The position numbers and the translations under genes were made by a program. A DNA stretch of 36,110 nucleotides from Lentisphaeria bacterium (GTDB lineage Bacteria > Verrucomicrobiota > Lentisphaeria > Victivallales > Victivallaceae): contig CAAGDG010000044.1 in assembly GCA_900768515.1 (NCBI GenBank), positions 1-36,110 on the forward strand. Reading direction: 5' to 3'. The notes under the pieces are model-generated. The model was given only the letters and a program-made list of their open reading frames with translations. It searched no databases and was not told where the DNA came from. Shown here piece after piece: positions 23,463 to 32,806 of the stretch (its first letter is position 1; each line of letters begins with the position of its first letter).

Positions 23463-26180
23463 TTATTTTTCCGTCAGTGCCGCCTGCGCCGCGGCGAGAC
23501 GGGCGATCGGAACCCGGAACGGACTGCAGGAGACGTAATTCAAGCCGACTTTGTGGCAGAAAGCCACCGATCTGGCTTCGCCGCCTTGTTCCCCGCAGAT
23601 ACCGACCTTCAATTTCGGCTTGACCGATCTTCCCGCCTTGACTGCATAGTCGATCAGCTTGCCGACGCCGGACTGGTCGATGGTCTGGAAAGGATCAGCG
23701 GAGAGAATCTTCTCGTCAAGATAATCGTTGAGAAATCCGCCGATGTCGTCCCGGCTGAACCCGAAGGTCATCTGCGTCAGGTCGTTGGTTCCGAAGGAGA
23801 AGAAATCCGCTTCTTTCGCCATTTCATCCGCCATCAGGCAGGCGCGCGGAATTTCGATCATGGTACCGACCAGATAATCGATCTTCGCTACTTTGAATTT
23901 CTTTGCAACTTCCGCGGCAACTTCCGCAAGAAGACGTTTCTGGAACTTGATCTCGTTGGCGTCGCAGGTTACCGGAATCATGATTTCCGGTTTGCACGCG
24001 ATACCGTCGCGCTCCAGTTCGGCCGCAGCTTCGAGAATCGCCTTCATCTGCATCCGGGAGACTTCCGGGAAGGTGATGCCGAGACGAACGCCGCGATGAC
24101 CCATCATCGGATTGGTCTCGTGCAGCGCCTCCGCCCGCTTCGCGACGTCGGAAAGTTTGATTCCGAGGGCGTCGGCAAGCTCCTGCCGCTTCGCTTTTTC
24201 GTTCGGAACGAATTCGTGCAGCGGCGGATCGAGCAGCCGGAAGGTGACCGGAAGATTCTTCATCGCGGTCAGGGTGTTTTTAATATCCTTTTTGACATAG
24301 GGATAGAGTTCCTTCAACGCGGCGGTCCGTTCTTCCGTCGTGTTGCTCAGGATCATTTTCCGCAGGAAGAAGAGAGGCTTTTCACTGTTCTTGCCGTAGA
24401 ACATGTGTTCGGTCCGGAAAAGTCCGATTCCCTCGGCTCCGAAGTTGCGGGCGACTTCCGCGTCGGCCGGAGTGTCCGCATTGGCACGCACCCCCAGCTT
24501 GCGGAACTTGTCCACCAGTTTCATAAAGTGCTGGAAACGGGGATTTTCACTGGAATCCACCATGGCAATCGCTCCGGCGTAGACATATCCCCGGGTTCCG
24601 TTGATGCTGATCGTGTCGCCGGCACGAAAAACTTTGGAACCGATCTTCATGGTTCCGGCGGATTCATTGATGTGAATCGCTCCGGCGCCGACGATGCAGC
24701 ACTTTCCCCAGCCGCGGCAGACCAGCGCGGCATGGCTGGTCATGCCGCCGCGGGCGGTCAGAATGCCGGCTGCGGCCCGCATGCCTTCCACATCCTCTGG
24801 GTTGGTCTCCTCACGGGCCATGATGACCGCTTCACCTTTCGCAGCGGCCTTGACCGCGTCGACACTGTTGAAGACGATCCGACCGACCGCGCCGCCGGGA
24901 CCGGCCGGCAGACCCTTGGCAATCACTTCCGCCTTCTTTTCCGCGGCGGGATCAAGGATCGGATGGAGCAGTTCATCCAGCTGGGCCGGCGAAACCCGCA
25001 GCACGGCGGTTTTTTCATCGATCATCTTTTCGGAGAGCATGTCCATCGCCATATTCAGAGCGGCGGTACCGGTCCGTTTTCCGACCCGGCACTGGAGCAT
25101 GAAGAGCTTTCCTTCCTGAATGGTGAACTCAATGTCAAGCATGTCATGATAGTGCGCTTCAAGCTTGTTGCGGATATCGAAAAGCTGCTTGTAGAGTTCA
25201 GGATAGAGGTCCTCCATCGATTCGAGGTGCTTGTTCTGCTCGTTGCGGGTGTCGTTGTTGAGCGGATTCGGCGTGCGGGTTCCGGCGACGACGTCTTCTC
25301 CCTGCGCGTTGATCAGCCACTCTCCGTAGAATTTGTTGTCGCCGGTGGCGGGATCGCGGGTGAAGGCGACGCCGGTGGCGGAAGTGTCACCCATGTTTCC
25401 AAACACCATGCTCTGGACATTGACGGCGGTACCCCAGTCATCCGGAATTCCTTCGATCCGGCGGTAGGAGACCGCCTTCTTTCCGTTCCAGCTCTTGAGA
25501 ACGGCGCCGATTCCGCCGCGGAGCTGCGCCATCGCGTCGTCGGGAAATTCGCGTTTCAGCGTCTTTTTGATCTGCTTTTTAAATGTTTCGCAGAGTTTTT
25601 TCAGATCCTCGACCGTCAGATCGGTATCGGAAGCGTACCCTTTTTTCTCTTTGAGTTCATCCAGAATGTTGTCGAGCTGCTTGCGGATCGCCTGCCCCTC
25701 GGCCGGTTCGATGCCCTCGGCTTTTTCCATGACCACGTCGGAGTACATCATGATCAGCCGGCGGTAGGCGTCGTAGACGAAACGCTCGTTTCCGGTTTTG
25801 GCGATCAGACCGGGAATAGTCTTTGAGGAGAGTCCGACGTTCAGCACCGTCTCCATCATCCCGGGCATCGAACTGCGGGCGCCGGAACGGCAGGAGACCA
25901 GCAGCGGATTTTTCGCGTCGTCAAATTTCATCCCCATGGTTTTTTCAACCTTGGCGAGAGCGGCGAGCATTTGCTTTTCAACACCGTCCGGAAGGCGGCT
26001 TCCGTTTTTAAAGTAATCGACGCAGCACTCGGTGGTGATGGTGAAACCGGGCGGAACCGGCAGCCCGAGCGAAGCCATTTCCGCGAGGTTGGCGCCTTTT
26101 CCGCCGAGCAGTTCCTTCATGGAACCGTTACCCTCCGATGCCCCGCCGCCGAACGAATAAACGTATTTTTTCCCTGCCAT
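23463..26180 (-). CDS. ppdK: Pyruvate, phosphate dikinase
   Basis: PpdK interconverts pyruvate, ATP and phosphate with phosphoenolpyruvate, AMP and pyrophosphate. In anaerobes it often works in glycolysis using PPi. At 905 residues it has the normal length. The N-terminal ATP-grasp domain (about 1-340) begins with SFGGGASEGN and KELLGGKGANLAEM. The swivelling phosphohistidine domain has GGMTSHAAL with His483. The C-terminal PEP/pyruvate barrel ends with GICGEQGG, containing the catalytic Cys862. The ATG has GGGAG 8 nt upstream, after an unusual GA-rich tract. It lies 52 nt after the lipoprotein gene, possibly in one transcript. Confidence 0.97.
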   Translation of the reverse strand: MAGKKYVYSFGGGASEGNGSMKELLGGKGANLAEMASLGLPVPPGFTITTECCVDYFKNGSRLPDGVEKQMLAALAKVEKTMGMKFDDAKNPLLVSCRSGARSSMPGMMETVLNVGLSSKTIPGLIAKTGNERFVYDAYRRLIMMYSDVVMEKAEGIEPAEGQAIRKQLDNILDELKEKKGYASDTDLTVEDLKKLCETFKKQIKKTLKREFPDDAMAQLRGGIGAVLKSWNGKKAVSYRRIEGIPDDWGTAVNVQSMVFGNMGDTSATGVAFTRDPATGDNKFYGEWLINAQGEDVVAGTRTPNPLNNDTRNEQNKHLESMEDLYPELYKQLFDIRNKLEAHYHDMLDIEFTIQEGKLFMLQCRVGKRTGTAALNMAMDMLSEKMIDEKTAVLRVSPAQLDELLHPILDPAAEKKAEVIAKGLPAGPGGAVGRIVFNSVDAVKAAAKGEAVIMAREETNPEDVEGMRAAAGILTARGGMTSHAALVCRGWGKCCIVGAGAIHINESAGTMKIGSKVFRAGDTISINGTRGYVYAGAIAMVDSSENPRFQHFMKLVDKFRKLGVRANADTPADAEVARNFGAEGIGLFRTEHMFYGKNSEKPLFFLRKMILSNTTEERTAALKELYPYVKKDIKNTLTAMKNLPVTFRLLDPPLHEFVPNEKAKRQELADALGIKLSDVAKRAEALHETNPMMGHRGVRLGITFPEVSRMQMKAILEAAAELERDGIACKPEIMIPVTCDANEIKFQKRLLAEVAAEVAKKFKVAKIDYLVGTMIEIPRACLMADEMAKEADFFSFGTNDLTQMTFGFSRDDIGGFLNDYLDEKILSADPFQTIDQSGVGKLIDYAVKAGRSVKPKLKVGICGEQGGEARSVAFCHKVGLNYVSCSPFRVPIARLAAAQAALTEK

Positions 26181-26232
26181 TGTGATTCTCCCTCTCTCTC
26201 TCCCGAACCCGGGATTTACATGATGTTACGGA

Positions 26233-26658
26233 TCAGTAAAATTTATCAAAAACCCTTAAAATCTCATGCTTCTTTTTGTTCTTTTCCAACCCCATGATGA
26301 CAAAGGAACCGCGCACTTCGACCGGATAGGGGATTCCGTTGATGTAAAGCCGTTCACTTTGTTTGACCTGCTTGAGCCGTTCCGCGATCGGCCGCACTGA
26401 CTGGTCGAATTTGTAGACCCCGATTTCGGAATTTCCGACCATGATGGCGCAACCGGAAGAGGCGTCGAAGGGACTTCCGGGCAGCGGACGCGGTTCGCCG
26501 GTGACTTCAACGCCGTTCCGGCGCAGATAGGAGGCGAAATCCTCCGGATTCAGATAGTTGTTTTCGATCGTGTTGCAGCCGGCGACGGCAATCAGTGCGA
26601 CGGCGAAACACACGGCGGGAAGTGACAGGCGTTTGAACAACACGTTGAAATTCTCCAT
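26233..26658 (-). CDS. Small putative lipoprotein, function unknown
   Basis: A 141-residue protein. The N-terminus has a charged start, a hydrophobic stretch (about residues 12-27) and a lipobox ending AVAGC with Cys28, so it is probably lipidated and exported. The mature part has no motif I recognise; it starts NTIENNYLNPEDFASYLRRNG and ends in a Lys-rich stretch before HEILRVFDKFY. ATG 26658 was chosen over a TTG at 26670, since the signal peptide fits better. It has its own likely promoter and precedes ppdK by 52 nt. No function can be assigned; a role in the envelope is all that the lipobox suggests. Confidence 0.7.
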   Translation of the reverse strand: MENFNVLFKRLSLPAVCFAVALIAVAGCNTIENNYLNPEDFASYLRRNGVEVTGEPRPLPGSPFDASSGCAIMVGNSEIGVYKFDQSVRPIAERLKQVKQSERLYINGIPYPVEVRGSFVIMGLEKNKKKHEILRVFDKFY

Positions 26659-26706
26659 TTTCAGAAACAAAACATCCGCGGCTTCCGGAAAGCCAGACCT
26701 TCCGGT

Positions 26707-26735
26707 AATTTATCCGCTGCGGTTTGAGAATGCAA
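26707..26735 (-). promoter_or_regulatory. Probable promoter of the lipoprotein gene (and perhaps ppdK)
   Basis: On the minus strand TTGCAT (26735-26730) and TAAATT (26712-26707) are 17 nt apart, about 48 nt before the ATG, in the rodA-lipoprotein gap. Confidence 0.45.
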
Positions 26736-26770
26736 GTCCGATTCGGAAAACGATGTTGAAAAAAATTGAT

Positions 26771-27937
26771 TCAGCGGTGGCGATAGACAGACTGCATCAA
26801 TCCCAGAGCAGCCATCCCCATCAGGAGGAATGAACCGCCGTAACTGATGAACGGAAGCGGAATTCCTGTCACCGGCATCAGCCCGATGCACATTCCGATG
26901 TTGATGAAACAGTGTGGAAAAAAGATCGCCGCGACACCGACTCCGAGGTAGCGCCCGAAGGGATCCGTCGCGAGAAAGGCCGTCCGCAGAATCGAGTAAA
27001 ACAGGATCAGATAGGCGAGCAGAAGCAAAGAACACCCCAGAAATCCGGATTCTTCCGCGATTACGGAAAAAATGAAGTCGTTGTTCGACACTGACTGCGG
27101 CAGAAAACCGAGTGCGTTCTGCGTTCCCTGCCCGATGCCTTTTCCGGTCCAGCCGCCGGAACCGACCGCCAGTTTCGCCTGGTAAACGTTGTATCCGCGT
27201 CCGAGCAGGTCGCTTTCGGGATCCAGAAATACCCGGATCCGCGCCTTCTGATACTCTTTGAGCATCGGTTTTCCAAAAGCTTCGTTGGCGAGAAAGCCTC
27301 CTGCCAGCAGCGCGGCCATGCCGACGGCGAGAAGAATATAGCGCCATTTGAGTCCTGCGACGAAGACGATTCCGAGCAGGATGGGGATCAGAATGATCGC
27401 GCTTCCGAAGTCCGGTTCCAGCATGATCAGAACAAACGGCACCGCGACAGTGATTCCGCTCAAGAAAAGGCAGGCGACCCGGTTCACCCGGAACACCCGG
27501 GTTGAAAACATCGCCGCCAGCAGCATTACCACGGCAAGCTTGCTCAGTTCCGAGGGCTGCAGCCGCATGCCGAACAGCCGCAGATTGAGCCAGCTGACCG
27601 CTCCGTTGACTTTGACTCCGACGAAAAGAACCAGAACCAGCAGAAACAGACTGAGAAGATAGAAAATCAGAGAGAGAACTTTATACTCCTGCTTCCGGTA
27701 GTCTATCAGCGAGCAGATCAGCCAGAAGACCGTTCCGATGGCGATCCATTGCAGCTGTTTCGGGAAAAAAGCGAGGCTTTCACGGGTTCCCGCCTGGATT
27801 CCGGTCGAACGGATGAAAATCAGTCCCACTCCGAGCAGAAAAACCGACGCGAGAATCTGAAGCCAGTCGAATCCGGCAACAAACCGGAAGAAATGTTCGG
27901 CCGGGTTCTCCTGATATTCTCGACGCAGTACGGGCAT
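26771..27937 (-). CDS. rodA: Rod-shape peptidoglycan polymerase RodA (SEDS family)
   Basis: RodA is the SEDS glycosyltransferase that polymerises lateral-wall peptidoglycan together with PBP2. The 388-residue protein has about ten membrane segments. It shows GAVSWLNLRLFGMRLQPSELSKL, the catalytic-type EPDFGSA with Asp176, GRGYNVYQAKLAVGSGG and the C-terminal PLPFISYGGS. Length and motifs point to RodA rather than FtsW. The ATG at 27935-27937 has a poor Shine-Dalgarno. The usual partner mrdA (PBP2) is not adjacent: upstream is purA, 185 nt away, and downstream is the lipoprotein gene. Confidence 0.93.
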   Translation of the reverse strand: MPVLRREYQENPAEHFFRFVAGFDWLQILASVFLLGVGLIFIRSTGIQAGTRESLAFFPKQLQWIAIGTVFWLICSLIDYRKQEYKVLSLIFYLLSLFLLVLVLFVGVKVNGAVSWLNLRLFGMRLQPSELSKLAVVMLLAAMFSTRVFRVNRVACLFLSGITVAVPFVLIMLEPDFGSAIILIPILLGIVFVAGLKWRYILLAVGMAALLAGGFLANEAFGKPMLKEYQKARIRVFLDPESDLLGRGYNVYQAKLAVGSGGWTGKGIGQGTQNALGFLPQSVSNNDFIFSVIAEESGFLGCSLLLLAYLILFYSILRTAFLATDPFGRYLGVGVAAIFFPHCFINIGMCIGLMPVTGIPLPFISYGGSFLLMGMAALGLMQSVYRHR

Positions 27938-28073
27938 GAATGGTCGCTTTTTACGTTTGAGTTTTCTATCCTCTCAATTCCGCCGGCGGCGGAACGGTTT
28001 TGACTCTTTCCTGACCGGAGTGCATCTTCCGGGACCGGAAAAGCAGGATCTGGCATCCGGAGAACCGGTCGGC

Positions 28074-28104
28074 GCTTTTCCGAAACGGCTCCCTCCGGAA
28101 AAGC
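28074..28104 (-). other. Hairpin in the purA-rodA gap
   Basis: GCTTTTCCG pairs with CGGAAAAGC around a 13-nt loop, 18 nt after the purA stop. No T-tract follows on the minus strand, so it is not a standard terminator; it may stabilise the mRNA end or be incidental. Confidence 0.35.
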
Positions 28105-28122
28105 ACCTTCCCGAGCAAACTG

Positions 28123-29397
28123 TTACAATGTGACCTGGAACGTCTGATCCCGGCGCGGACCGACCGACACAATCGCAATGTTCGATTCAACCAGTTCGGC
28201 CATCCGGAGCAGATATTTTCTTGCGTTCTCCGGAAGCTCCTCCCACCGGGTTGCGCCGGCGGTGCTGCACTTCCAGCCCGGCAGCCACTCCAGAACCGGC
28301 TTGGCGGCGGCAACGTCGGAGACGGCGGCGGGAAACTCCCGGGTTTCGCGGCCATTCACCTCGTAAGCAACGCAGATCGCAATCTTTTCGAGGCCGTCGA
28401 GAACATCCAGCTTGGTGACGGCCAGTTTGTTGACACCATCGACCATGCAGGCGTAGCGGGCCGCCACCGCATCGAACCATCCGCAGCGGCGGGGCCGGCC
28501 GGTGGTGGCTCCGAATTCGCGTCCGACCTGGCGGAGTTCCTCGCCGAAGGCGTCGAAAAGTTCCGTCGGAAACGGTCCTTCTCCGACCCGGGTGGTGTAG
28601 GCTTTGATCACTCCCCAGACGTCGCGAATCCGCTGGGGCGCAATCCCGGCGCCGGTGCAGGCGCCGCCGGAGACCGTGTTGCTGCTGGTGACAAAAGGAT
28701 AGGTGCCGTGATCGATGTCCAAAAGAGCGCCCTGAGCGCCTTCGCAGAGGATGTTTTTTCCGGCTTTGATCGCCGCGTTGACCGAATAAACGGTATCGCA
28801 GACATAAGGGGCGAGAAACGCGGCCGCTTCCCGGACCCGTTCCCATTCCGCATCGATGTTGAGCGGAGCGATACCGGATTCGGAGAAGAGCTTGTTGTAC
28901 TTGGCGGCTTCGGCGCGGAACTGCTGCTCCAGCCGGGCGGGACAAGTCAGATCGATGCCGCGGATGCCGCAGCGGTGCATCTTGTCGGCGTAGGCCGGAC
29001 CGATGCCGCGCTTGGTGGTTCCGATCTTCTGCCCGCCGGCATTGGCTTCGTTGAGCGCGTCGGCCCGCTTGTGGTATTCGAAGATCAGCTGGGCCCGGTT
29101 GCTCAATTCGATGGCGGAAAGATCCATGCCGCGTTCGGCGAGTCCTTTCATCTCCTCGACCAGGCCGACCGGATCGACGACCAGGCCGTTGCCGATCACG
29201 CACTTGACGCCGGGCCGGAAAATGCCGGAGGGAACCAGGTGGAGAACATACCGCTCCTTGCCGATTTCGACGGTGTGACCGGCGTTGTTGCCGCCCTGGA
29301 AGCGGACCACCATGTCCACGTTCCGGGTCAAGACGTCGATCAGCTTGCCCTTGCCTTCATCGCCCCATTGCGTTCCGACCAGAATATCCACCGGCAT
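28123..29397 (-). CDS. purA: Adenylosuccinate synthetase
   Basis: PurA joins IMP and aspartate using GTP, the first committed step to AMP. With guaB at 5.4 kb the window therefore holds both branch enzymes from IMP. It is 424 residues long, and shows the GTP-binding GTQWGDEGKGK (8-18, catalytic Asp13), GGNNAGHT with the catalytic His, GTTKRGIGPAY, and GRPRRCGWFDA with the conserved Arg. The ATG has GGGAG 9 nt upstream and a clear promoter. Confidence 0.97.
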   Translation of the reverse strand: MPVDILVGTQWGDEGKGKLIDVLTRNVDMVVRFQGGNNAGHTVEIGKERYVLHLVPSGIFRPGVKCVIGNGLVVDPVGLVEEMKGLAERGMDLSAIELSNRAQLIFEYHKRADALNEANAGGQKIGTTKRGIGPAYADKMHRCGIRGIDLTCPARLEQQFRAEAAKYNKLFSESGIAPLNIDAEWERVREAAAFLAPYVCDTVYSVNAAIKAGKNILCEGAQGALLDIDHGTYPFVTSSNTVSGGACTGAGIAPQRIRDVWGVIKAYTTRVGEGPFPTELFDAFGEELRQVGREFGATTGRPRRCGWFDAVAARYACMVDGVNKLAVTKLDVLDGLEKIAICVAYEVNGRETREFPAAVSDVAAAKPVLEWLPGWKCSTAGATRWEELPENARKYLLRMAELVESNIAIVSVGPRRDQTFQVTL

Positions 29398-29457
29398 ATT
29401 CGAACTCTCCCATTTGTTGAAGATATCAGAATTCCATCAAAGGAAAACAAGGAAAAT

Positions 29458-29486
29458 AACATAAACCTCTTTTCATTAAAAATCAA
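29458..29486 (-). promoter_or_regulatory. Promoter of purA
   Basis: On the minus strand TTGATT (29486-29481) and TATGTT (29463-29458) are 17 nt apart, giving a leader of about 55 nt. The same -10 hexamer is used by the divergent proA promoter. Confidence 0.65.
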
Positions 29487-29601
29487 CTCCTTATCTGCAA
29501 AAAACGGTACTTTGCCTGAAATCCGGCAGAGAGAAAATCGGCCCCGGAACGGTAAAACCGCAATGGGGACGCGCTTTTTCCAAGATTTGTGATCGAAACA
29601 T

Positions 29602-29630
29602 TTGAAACTTTCAAAAGCCGGAAGTATGTT
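29602..29630 (+). promoter_or_regulatory. Promoter of proA
   Basis: TTGAAA (29602-29607) and TATGTT (29625-29630) are 17 nt apart. Transcription would start near 29637, too close to the ATG at 29652 for a ribosome site, which supports the start at 29685. Confidence 0.65.
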
Positions 29631-29684
29631 ATAGGGTCAGTGTCTTGTTAAATGATCCACAGATTGCGGAGGTTGTCGGGAACT

Positions 29685-30965
29685 ATGGCTGCTGCGGGCG
29701 TCACAACGGAAGAGATGAATCGGGTCCTGCAGGAGATGGGGCGCCGGGCGCAGATCGCATCCCGCGCGCTCGCGGTGATGACCCCCGAAGCGAAAAACCG
29801 CTGCCTGCTGCGGATGGCGGAGGAGATCGAGGGTGCGACGGCTGCGATTCACGCCGCCAACGAGGAAGACCTCGCCAAGGCGCGCGCCGCCGGAATTTCC
29901 GCTGCCATGATCGACCGCCTGACCCTGACCGATCGCCGGATCCGGGAAATGGCGGAAGGGCTCCGGGTGGTCGCCTCCCAGCACGATCCGGTCGGCCGGA
30001 TTCTTTCTAAAATTACCCGGCCCAACGGATTGATGATCACCAAGGTCAGCGTTCCGCTGGGGGTGATCGGCATCATCTACGAATCGCGTCCGAATGTGAC
30101 GGTCGACGCCGCCGGAATCTGCATCAAAGCCGGAAACGCGGTGATTCTGCGCGGGGGCAGCGAGGCGTTCCGTTCCAATCTGGCGCTGGCGGAAATTCTG
30201 AACCGCGCGGCAGTCGGTTGCGGGCTGCCGGACGGCGCGGTTCAGCTGGTGCCGTGGACCGATCACGCCGCGGTCAATCTGCTTTTGAAACTCGACCGGT
30301 ACATCGATTTGGTCATTCCGCGCGGCGGAGAGCGGCTGATCCGGCTGGTCTGCGCCGAAGCGACCATGCCGGTGCTCAAGCATTACAAAGGGGTCTGCCA
30401 TCTCTATGTCGACCGCGAATGCGATTTCGATGCCGCGGTCCGGATTGTGGAAAATGCGAAGTGCGACCGGCCGAGCGCCTGCAACGCGCTGGAGACGCTG
30501 CTGATCGACCGGCGGGCGGCGGAGCGGTTCATCCCCCCCTTCCTGGAGTCGATGAAACGGCGGGGAGTCGAACTGCGCGGCGACGCGGAGTTCCGGAAAT
30601 TCTGCCCGGAGGCGAAAGCGGCGACCGAGGAGGATTATGCCGCGGAGTATCTCGATCTGATTCTGGCGGTGAAGATGGTCGGTTCGGTGGAAGAAGCCAT
30701 CGATCACATCAACACCTACGGGTCGCGGCACAGTGACGGAATTTTAAGCTCGATTCCGGAGGATGTGGAGAAGTTTTTCGCGCAGGTGGACAGCGCGACG
30801 CTCTACGCGAACGCGTCGACCCGGTTCACCGACGGCGGCGAATTCGGCATGGGAGCCGAAATCGGAATCAGCACGGACAAGCTGCATGCCCGCGGCCCGA
30901 TGGGCGCGGACGAGCTGACCAGTTATAAATATCTCGTTCGGGGCAGCGGACAGATTCGTTCTTAA
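29685..30965 (+). CDS. proA: Gamma-glutamyl phosphate reductase
   Basis: ProA reduces glutamyl-5-phosphate to glutamate-5-semialdehyde in proline synthesis, an aldehyde-dehydrogenase-fold enzyme. The 426 residues include VPLGVIGIIYESRPNVT (cofactor-binding region), the catalytic Cys266 in DRPSACNALETLL and the C-terminal FGMGAEIGISTDKLHARGPMG, all characteristic. ATG 29685 is preferred to ATG 29652, because it has GGAGG upstream (12 nt away, long) and the earlier ATG lies almost at the predicted transcript start. proB is not adjacent. atpI follows after 31 nt, without a visible terminator. Confidence 0.96.
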   Translation: MAAAGVTTEEMNRVLQEMGRRAQIASRALAVMTPEAKNRCLLRMAEEIEGATAAIHAANEEDLAKARAAGISAAMIDRLTLTDRRIREMAEGLRVVASQHDPVGRILSKITRPNGLMITKVSVPLGVIGIIYESRPNVTVDAAGICIKAGNAVILRGGSEAFRSNLALAEILNRAAVGCGLPDGAVQLVPWTDHAAVNLLLKLDRYIDLVIPRGGERLIRLVCAEATMPVLKHYKGVCHLYVDRECDFDAAVRIVENAKCDRPSACNALETLLIDRRAAERFIPPFLESMKRRGVELRGDAEFRKFCPEAKAATEEDYAAEYLDLILAVKMVGSVEEAIDHINTYGSRHSDGILSSIPEDVEKFFAQVDSATLYANASTRFTDGGEFGMGAEIGISTDKLHARGPMGADELTSYKYLVRGSGQIRS

Positions 30966-30996
30966 CCCCTCATCATCCGGGAGATGTGATCGAAAA

Positions 30997-32805
30997 ATGA
31001 TTGTGCCAATGAAGAAGGTGACGCTGCTGGCGCTCGGTTCGGAACAGAACCAGGCGCTGACGGCGCTGCGCGGACTCGGCGTCATGCAGGTGGAGACCGC
31101 CCGGCGGGTTCCCTCCGAGACTTCACAGCAGCTGGGCGAGGAATTCGACAACGGCCGCCGGGTTGTTGCGGCCCTCGAAAAACTTCGGGCGGAGCTCGAT
31201 GAAGCGGAGACGGGTAAGCTGGATTCCGGTTCGGGCGGTTCCGGCGCCGAAACGATCGAGGAAGCCGGCCGGCTGATCGATTCCCGGGAGCAGCTGCTCT
31301 CCGAGGCCAACGCCGTGGATCAGCGGCTCGCGCAACTTGCGGTCTGGGGTGATTTCAATCGTGCCACGCTGGACGAGCTTCGGAACAAAGGGGTTTTTGT
31401 GACGCTCTGCTGCGGAAACGAGGAGGCGCTCGAAGCGGCCGAGGCGATCGAGGGGGCGCGCTGTGAAATCATCTCCATGGAGGACCGGCGGATCTATTTT
31501 GCGGTGATCTCCACGGAAAAGCCTGCGGAAGGAACTCTTCCCGAGGTCCGGCTTTCCGAGCAGGATGATCCTGCGAAGCTGCGCAGCCGCAAAAAGGATC
31601 TTGCCCAGGCGCTGGATGAAGTCGGTTATGAGCTGCGTTCGCTGTTGCAGTCGCTGCCGGCGGCGAAACGGCGGCTGAATGTGCTCGGTGCGGAGCTGGA
31701 GTTTTCGCAGGTCCGAGATTCCCTGGGACAGCACGGTGCGGTGGTTTCGCTGCAGGGGTTTGTTCCGGTGCCGGCGCTGGCCGATCTGGAGGCGGAAGCG
31801 CGGCGGCAGGGCTGGGGGCTGCTGGTGGAAGATCCGGGGCCGGACGATCGGGTGCCGACGCTGCTGAAGGTTCCGAAATTGGTCCAGGTGATCAATCCGC
31901 TGTTTCAATTTCTCGGCATCGCTCCGGGCTACGATGAGATCGATGTTTCCGCCGGAGTGCTGGTGTTTTTCACGATTTTTTACGCGATGATCGTCGGCGA
32001 TGCCGGTTACGGATTGATTTTCCTTGCCGGAGCGCTGTTCGCGGGCTGGAAATTCCGCGGAAATCCGGCGGCGAAGACTCCGGTGCGGCTGCTGACCATT
32101 CTCAGCGTCGCCACCATCATCTGGGGTGTGCTGTCGAGCAACTTCTTCGGCCTGCCGATGCCGTGGTGGATGGAGTGGGCGACGGTTCCGGCGTTGACCG
32201 ACGAGGTGACCAAGAACCAGAATACGCAGTATTTCTGCTTCATTCTGGCGGTGGCGCAGCTTTCGCTGGGGCGGATCTGGCGGGCGCTGCACGACGGAAC
32301 GGTTCGCAGCATTGTGCGCAACCTGGGGTGGACGCTGGTGATCATCGCCAACTTCTTCCTGACGATCAAGCTGATTGTTTATCCCGGAGCTTTTCCGCAA
32401 TACATGTACTGGCTTTACGGGGTCGGTCTGGTGATGGTTGTCTTCAGCGACGTGGACTGGAAGAATCCGGCGGATATTTTCCAGTTTCCGTTCAACATCA
32501 TCGGAAGTTTTGTGGACGTGCTTTCCTACATCCGCCTTTTCGCAGTGGGCATGGCCGGATTCTACATTGCGAGCAGCTTTAACGGGATGGGCGTGAACAT
32601 CTGCAAGTACTCGCCGTTGCTCCTGCTGGCCGGCGTGGTGGTGATTGTGTTCGGCCACGTGCTGAACCTCGCGCTCTGTGTCATGAGCGTGATGGTGCAC
32701 GGTGTGCGGTTGAACACGCTTGAATTTTCCAACCACATCGGACTGCGTTGGGCCGGATCGACATTCAAGCCGTTTAAGAATATCAAAAAATCGGAGGAAA
32801 ATTGA
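30997..32805 (+). CDS. atpI: V/A-type ATP synthase subunit I (a-subunit)
   Basis: Subunit I forms the stator half-channels for ion flow past the rotor ring. The 602-residue protein has a long soluble N-terminal half with coiled-coil segments (about residues 45-120 and 190-235). The C-terminal half is a membrane domain with about seven or eight helices (from FFTIFYAMIVGDAGYGLIF). The essential channel Arg is Arg513 in SYIRLFAVG. MIVPMKKVTLL is the usual family start. It is followed after 1 nt by atpK. The catalytic and stalk subunits (A, B, D, E), which normally precede I and K, are not here; proA precedes it instead. Confidence 0.95.
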   Translation: MIVPMKKVTLLALGSEQNQALTALRGLGVMQVETARRVPSETSQQLGEEFDNGRRVVAALEKLRAELDEAETGKLDSGSGGSGAETIEEAGRLIDSREQLLSEANAVDQRLAQLAVWGDFNRATLDELRNKGVFVTLCCGNEEALEAAEAIEGARCEIISMEDRRIYFAVISTEKPAEGTLPEVRLSEQDDPAKLRSRKKDLAQALDEVGYELRSLLQSLPAAKRRLNVLGAELEFSQVRDSLGQHGAVVSLQGFVPVPALADLEAEARRQGWGLLVEDPGPDDRVPTLLKVPKLVQVINPLFQFLGIAPGYDEIDVSAGVLVFFTIFYAMIVGDAGYGLIFLAGALFAGWKFRGNPAAKTPVRLLTILSVATIIWGVLSSNFFGLPMPWWMEWATVPALTDEVTKNQNTQYFCFILAVAQLSLGRIWRALHDGTVRSIVRNLGWTLVIIANFFLTIKLIVYPGAFPQYMYWLYGVGLVMVVFSDVDWKNPADIFQFPFNIIGSFVDVLSYIRLFAVGMAGFYIASSFNGMGVNICKYSPLLLLAGVVVIVFGHVLNLALCVMSVMVHGVRLNTLEFSNHIGLRWAGSTFKPFKNIKKSEEN

Positions 32806-32806
32806 G

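Noticed and set aside
23341..23538. Small plus-strand protein in the radical SAM-ppdK gap
   Set aside because: Starts inside a terminator hairpin and runs into the antisense of ppdK.
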